In this document: piece after piece, positions 35,587 to 38,966 of the stretch
Layout: the number at the start of each line of letters is the position of its first letter
Numbering within the stretch: the stretch's first letter is position 1
Source: Gemmatales bacterium
GTDB lineage: Bacteria; Planctomycetota; Planctomycetia; Gemmatales; HRBIN36
Assembly (NCBI GenBank): GCA_025060195.1
Contig: JANXCQ010000034.1
Coordinates: 1-38,966 of the forward strand
Direction of reading: 5' to 3'
DNA: 38,966 nucleotides
Program-made: the position numbers and the translations under genes
The notes under the pieces: model-generated
The model's database searches: none
The model's input: the letters and a program-made list of their open reading frames with translations, nothing else
What the model was told of the DNA's origin: nothing

Positions 35587-37488
35587 ATGTCCTACGAAGC
35601 TGGCCGCTTCTTCGAATATGACCTATGGCTGATGAGCGGTATCATTTTCCTGCCCTCGCTGTTTGCGCTCATCTTACTATTCATCCCAAAAGGGCAGGAA
35701 AACTGGATGCGAATCACGGCATTGGCAGGCACGGTACTCACGTTACTGCTCAGCGTGTTTCTTCTAGTGGACTGGTATCACTTGCTAGACACTTACCGTT
35801 ACAGCGGTCAGGATGGGCATACGTTGGCCGCTCGCGCTGACCAAGCCCGCCTTCAGGAAGCGGCACGAGGCCATTTGGATAACGATCTGATCGCGCGCCG
35901 GCCCTGGATCGGGAGATTCAACATTGATTACTTCCTCGGGGCCGACGGTATCAGTGTCCCCTTGGTCGTCCTGACGGCCCTCATTTGCGTGCTGGCCATC
36001 GGCGCCAGCTGGAACATCGAAAACGCCGTGCGGGGATACCTCATCCTGTTCCTGATTCTCGAAACGGGCATGATGGGCACCTTCTTGGCCCTCGATTTCT
36101 TCCTGTTTTACGTGTTCTGGGAAGTAATGTTGCTGCCGATGTACTTTCTCATAGGACTATGGGGCGGACCACGTCGCGAATATGCCGCTATTAAGTTTTT
36201 CCTATTCACGCTCTTCGGAAGCGTGCTCATGCTCATTGCTATGATCGCCTTTTATTTCGCGGACATCGCTCCGCTCAGGGACTGGTTAGTCTTACGCAGC
36301 GCTGCCACGGGTAGTGCTGAACTGCGTCGCGAAAGTCAGGCCGTGGACTTAGCCGTGCGTCAGCGTCAGGCCCGAGGCGAAAAAACCCTCAACACCTTCG
36401 ACATCCTGCTACTCCATAAAGTGGGCCGCGAATCGGCTTACCTGGAAGCGCAGTATCAGCAAGCCGAGGCCCAGTACGAAGAGGCGCTGGCCAGCCGTGA
36501 TGCGCAACGTATCGAACAAGCTCGTCAGCAACGCGACGAAGCTCGGCGGAAGAAACTCAACTTCCAAATCTTCTCCCCCAACTTTCAGATAGTTATGTTC
36601 GTATTGCTCTTCATCGGCTTCGCCATCAAGTTGCCGATGGTACCTTTCCACACCTGGCTACCAGACGCACACGTCGAAGCCCCGACACCCATCAGCATGA
36701 TCCTGGCAGGCATCCTGCTGAAGATGGGCGGGTACGGTTTCCTGCGTATTGCGTATCCCATTTGTCCCTGGGCGGCCTACGTCCTGGCCTGGTGGATAGC
36801 GTTATTCGGCGTTATCAGCATCGTGTACGGCGCGTTCGCCGCCATGGCCCAAACCGACTTCAAGAAGCTCGTCGCCTATAGCTCGATCAGTCATATGGGC
36901 TATGTGCAACTCGGCATCGCCATCTGGACGAGTATCGAGCGCTCTCAATTCTGGAACTGGGGCATGAACGGCGCGATGTTCCAAATGCTGGCTCACGGAC
37001 TGAGTTCTCCAGGCATGTTCTTCATGGTTGGTGTTATCTACGACCGTCTGCATCATCGCGACCTCGACCGCATGGGCGGATTGGCCAACGCGATGCCGCT
37101 CTACGCGGGCCTGAGTGCCATCATCTTCTTCGCCGCCATGGGATTACCCGGATTATGCGGATTCCCCGGCGAATTCTTCACCGTGCTCGGCACCTGGAAC
37201 TTCACCCCGCCGGGCTATGAATGGGCAGGAAAAGTGTTTGCCATCCTGGCGGCGGCCACCGTCATCATCACCGCAGGCTACATCCTCTGGACGGTGCAGC
37301 GGGTTTATCTCGGCCATCGACCCCCGAGTCCTGACCTGCCCGAAATAACCTTCCGGGAATTTCTCTGTGCCCTGCCCATTGTGGTACTGGCCATCTTACT
37401 AGGGGTTTGGCCTCGCGCCGTACTCGATTGGGTCGAACCGAGCCTCGCCGCCTTACTCCGCGACCTCGCCAGCATCCACGGCGGCTAG
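35587..37488 (+). CDS. nuoM: NADH-quinone oxidoreductase subunit M, with coiled-coil-like insertion
   Basis: 633 residues, longer than the usual 480-530. A middle antiporter-like proton-pumping subunit of complex I. Signatures: DYFLGADGISVPLVVLTALI, FYVFWEVMLLPMYFLIGLWGG with the conserved Glu, KLPMVPFHTWLPDAHVEAPT, SMILAGILLKMGGYG, and DFKKLVAYSSISHMGY. Between the helix ending FYFADIAPL and the next helix there is an inserted hydrophilic block of about 95 residues (about 236-330), rich in Gln, Ala, Glu and Arg (AYLEAQYQQAEAQYEEALAS), which looks like a helical hairpin. AGGAAAGGAAG precedes the ATG. No nuoN follows. Confidence 0.95.
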   Translation: MSYEAGRFFEYDLWLMSGIIFLPSLFALILLFIPKGQENWMRITALAGTVLTLLLSVFLLVDWYHLLDTYRYSGQDGHTLAARADQARLQEAARGHLDNDLIARRPWIGRFNIDYFLGADGISVPLVVLTALICVLAIGASWNIENAVRGYLILFLILETGMMGTFLALDFFLFYVFWEVMLLPMYFLIGLWGGPRREYAAIKFFLFTLFGSVLMLIAMIAFYFADIAPLRDWLVLRSAATGSAELRRESQAVDLAVRQRQARGEKTLNTFDILLLHKVGRESAYLEAQYQQAEAQYEEALASRDAQRIEQARQQRDEARRKKLNFQIFSPNFQIVMFVLLFIGFAIKLPMVPFHTWLPDAHVEAPTPISMILAGILLKMGGYGFLRIAYPICPWAAYVLAWWIALFGVISIVYGAFAAMAQTDFKKLVAYSSISHMGYVQLGIAIWTSIERSQFWNWGMNGAMFQMLAHGLSSPGMFFMVGVIYDRLHHRDLDRMGGLANAMPLYAGLSAIIFFAAMGLPGLCGFPGEFFTVLGTWNFTPPGYEWAGKVFAILAAATVIITAGYILWTVQRVYLGHRPPSPDLPEITFREFLCALPIVVLAILLGVWPRAVLDWVEPSLAALLRDLASIHGG

Positions 37489-37804
37489 CCCCATAGTGCT
37501 TACCCTACCTCACAAACCGTTGTACCACCTCGCGGGGGGATCGCACGGCGAAATTGATTGAACCTTCAAAGCGGTGTCATCAAGGAGGCACTCACGAGCA
37601 AGCTCGCGGTGGTGTTATAGTGTGTAGTTATTTCCACTTGATTTTTGGTCCGAGAACAACCATATCGGCGTGTCCTGTCGTTGCGTCAATCATGCTAGCC
37701 GCAAGTGGGGAGCCTGCGCATCCTTCGACCGTAGAGGGAATGAGCGATTTTTCCGTTGAGCAACTGACCACTAATAATCTGGCATCCTAACCTAAGCAGG
37801 TTTT

Positions 37805-38023
37805 GTGAGCCTAATCTTACCTCAAGGGAGAGAAGATCAAGTCAAAGTTCTGGTCACATCATACTTGCTTTATCTCGGCGGAAGCATTTGGCATAAGAAA
37901 ATTGAGACCTGCAACCTGAGGTATCTTCTCGGGGTAGAATTTCTGCAAGGACCGGGTCCCGGTCGGGCGTATATCGAGAAAACCTACAACCTACTCAAGA
38001 GGTTAGCCGGCCTCACGGCTTAA
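37805..38023 (+). CDS. Doubtful small ORF, unknown
   Basis: 72 codons from GTG 37805, ending LLKRLAGLTA. The sequence (VLVTSYLLYLGGSIWHK, YIEKTYNLLKRLAG) has a protein-like amphipathic pattern but matches nothing I recognise, and no good ribosome site precedes it. It could be a remnant of an accessory gene next to the methylase. Confidence 0.25.
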   Translation: MSLILPQGREDQVKVLVTSYLLYLGGSIWHKKIETCNLRYLLGVEFLQGPGPGRAYIEKTYNLLKRLAGLTA

Positions 38024-38113
38024 TTAGAGTTATCAAACGCTCTGGTTGCCGGTCCCCTTGTTAGAATGGATTCCGGATTTGTTTAGTGTGCTAAATTGGG
38101 AATTAACTCTAAT
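38023..38113. repeat. 10-bp inverted repeat with 71-base spacer
   Basis: ATTAGAGTTA (38023-38032) and TAACTCTAAT (38104-38113) are exact reverse complements. They lie between the doubtful ORF and the 3' end of the methylase gene. Could be a transcript end structure or an element boundary. Confidence 0.3.
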
Positions 38114-38189
38114 AACGCCTCGACGGCCAGAACTTGGTGTTAGCTTGTACAGAGCTATTGTAACCTGCGAAAACTTACGAGGCCAAAAC

Positions 38190-38966
38190 TCATGCCTCAA
38201 ACAAATAGGGTTGGGGTACCTTGTTCTCACAGTAATTCCTAATGATAAGTTCAGTAACTCTTTTACGCTCAGACCCTTTGCAACTGATGGCACGATGAAC
38301 TGATATCTCTTCTATGGAGAAACATGGCCCACTATAAAGAGAGCGCACGACGGAAGTATTCGAATTGGATACTGTAATATAAGCGCCTCTAAGAGTCAGA
38401 GTTAGACAAATGTTTCGTAATTGCTCATGCTCCTGAAAGCCGAATCGGTCGGGTTGATAGGAAGTGAAATTAGCAGTCGAAGAGATAGGAAAGTAAGGAG
38501 GGTCAAAATATACCCAATCTTCTGGTTCCACCCTATCCAGAACTCTTTCAAATGAGCTGCATATGATTTCCACATTTCGTAAGGCCTTCGAGACCGCGAG
38601 CAAATTTTCCGGGTCAAGGAACCGTGGCGCTTTATACCTGCCAAATGGCACATTATATTTTCCTTGCTGGTTCACGCGATAAAGGCCATTGTATCCGGTC
38701 TTATTTAGATATATCATCCTAGCGGCGCGCTCAGGTATCCGGAGCTTCCATGGGTCTTTCTCGCGTAATTCGTAGTAAAATTCCTGACTATAGCGGTATT
38801 CTGATAGTATTTCAATGACCTCCTTCACATGATCACGAATGGCAATGTAAGTGTCTATTAGCTCAGCATTGATGTCCGATAAAAAAGCATGCCGAATTAG
38901 GTTCTCTCGATACAGCGAGAAAAACAAAGCACCACTTCCGAGAAACGGCTCGTGATATGTTCGAAA
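38190..38966 (-). CDS. DNA adenine methylase (D12 class), 5' end beyond window
   Basis: The frame runs off the right edge; at least 258 codons are present. The SAM-binding motif I appears at the very edge as [13 protein letters not shown] (about 38957-38919), matching the Dam/DpnM pattern EPF.G.GA.FF, so a TTG at 38927 is not the true start. The family segment SDINAELI follows, then the catalytic motif IV DPPY in [13 protein letters not shown], and the target-recognition part [12 protein letters not shown] with the typical YNG(L/I)(Y/W)R. It transfers a methyl group to N6 of adenine in a short DNA site. It could be a solitary methylase or part of a restriction-modification system whose other genes would lie to the right. 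Nothing endonuclease-like is visible downstream. Confidence 0.92.
   Translation of the reverse strand, partial: FRTYHEPFLGSGALFFSLYRENLIRHAFLSDINAELIDTYIAIRDHVKEVIEILSEYRYSQEFYYELREKDPWKLRIPERAARMIYLNKTGYNGLYRVNQQGKYNVPFGRYKAPRFLDPENLLAVSKALRNVEIICSSFERVLDRVEPEDWVYFDPPYFPISSTANFTSYQPDRFGFQEHEQLRNICLTLTLRGAYITVSNSNTSVVRSLYSGPCFSIEEISVHRAISCKGSERKRVTELIIRNYCENKVPQPYLFEA

Larger units (their letters stand above)
37489..38189. other. Gene-poor stretch after nuoM
   Basis: About 700 bases of different character: lower coding signal and no recognisable nuoN remnant. It contains a small palindrome CGAGC-AA-GCTCG (37595-37606), a near-perfect palindrome GACCGGG-T-CCCGGTC around 37951-37965, a doubtful ORF (37805-38023) and an inverted repeat (38023-38113). 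The ORF 37554-37790 has no family-like sequence and I do not call it. Confidence 0.4.

Noticed and set aside
38046..38303. 85-codon plus ORF
   Set aside because: Overlaps the 3' end of the methylase gene on the other strand and has no recognisable features.

Overview
The window looks like a chromosomal segment of a planctomycete, probably Gemmatales-like. The signs are a beta-propeller/cytochrome fusion ending in the Pirellula/Verrucomicrobium-type heme-binding domain, cadherin-like exoprotein repeats, a fused and enlarged SecDF, trypsin-like/PDZ proteins on the minus strand, and Nuo subunits with large insertions. This placement is inferred from gene content; there is no rRNA, and I saw no tRNA or CRISPR array.

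Layout. 1-2015 (minus) is a decaying accessory stretch: a broken cadherin-like exoprotein, an exported protein of unknown function, and a small ORF whose 5' end seems lost. 2563-7283 (plus) is the tgt-yajC-secDF cluster (tRNA queuosine modification plus Sec translocase accessories). 7623-9721 (minus) holds two trypsin-like/PDZ genes: one with an intact His-Asp-Ser triad, and one with a PDZ domain inside the protease fold and substituted catalytic residues. 10124-18033 (plus) holds a secreted PQQ-type propeller/triple cytochrome c fusion, an alkaline-phosphatase-superfamily phosphodiesterase, an exported alpha/beta hydrolase and a helical protein of unknown function. 18214-25400 (plus) is a proteostasis run: clpB, a small heat-shock protein, lon, a rhomboid protease and an SDH-family Clp-fold membrane protease, preceded by a 9-7-9 palindrome reminiscent of CIRCE.

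25433-27505 records a tandem duplication of the [SDH protease, ispH] pair: the order is SDH, broken ispH, broken SDH, intact ispH. The two inner copies, which lost their upstream regions at the junction, have decayed.

27630-29249 encodes a membrane-anchored repeat-like protein. The convergent gene 29288-30402 is the most interesting object here: a lipoprotein with thioredoxin-like, CxxCH and PDZ parts, in which two in-frame TGA codons sit at the redox motif (U-E-R-U-A-D-C), followed at bacterial SECIS distance by a perfect 7-bp hairpin with loop AGGUG. It is a candidate double-selenocysteine protein. A five-A run further down breaks the frame by one base, so a pseudogene or a sequence error must also be considered.

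30754-37488 (plus) is part of a respiratory complex I operon, nuoH-J-K-L-M, with no nuoI between H and J and no nuoN after M. NuoL carries a histidine-rich loop and a second insertion; NuoM carries a coiled-coil-like insertion. The right end, 37489-38966, is an accessory-looking stretch ending in a DNA adenine methylase gene that runs off the window.
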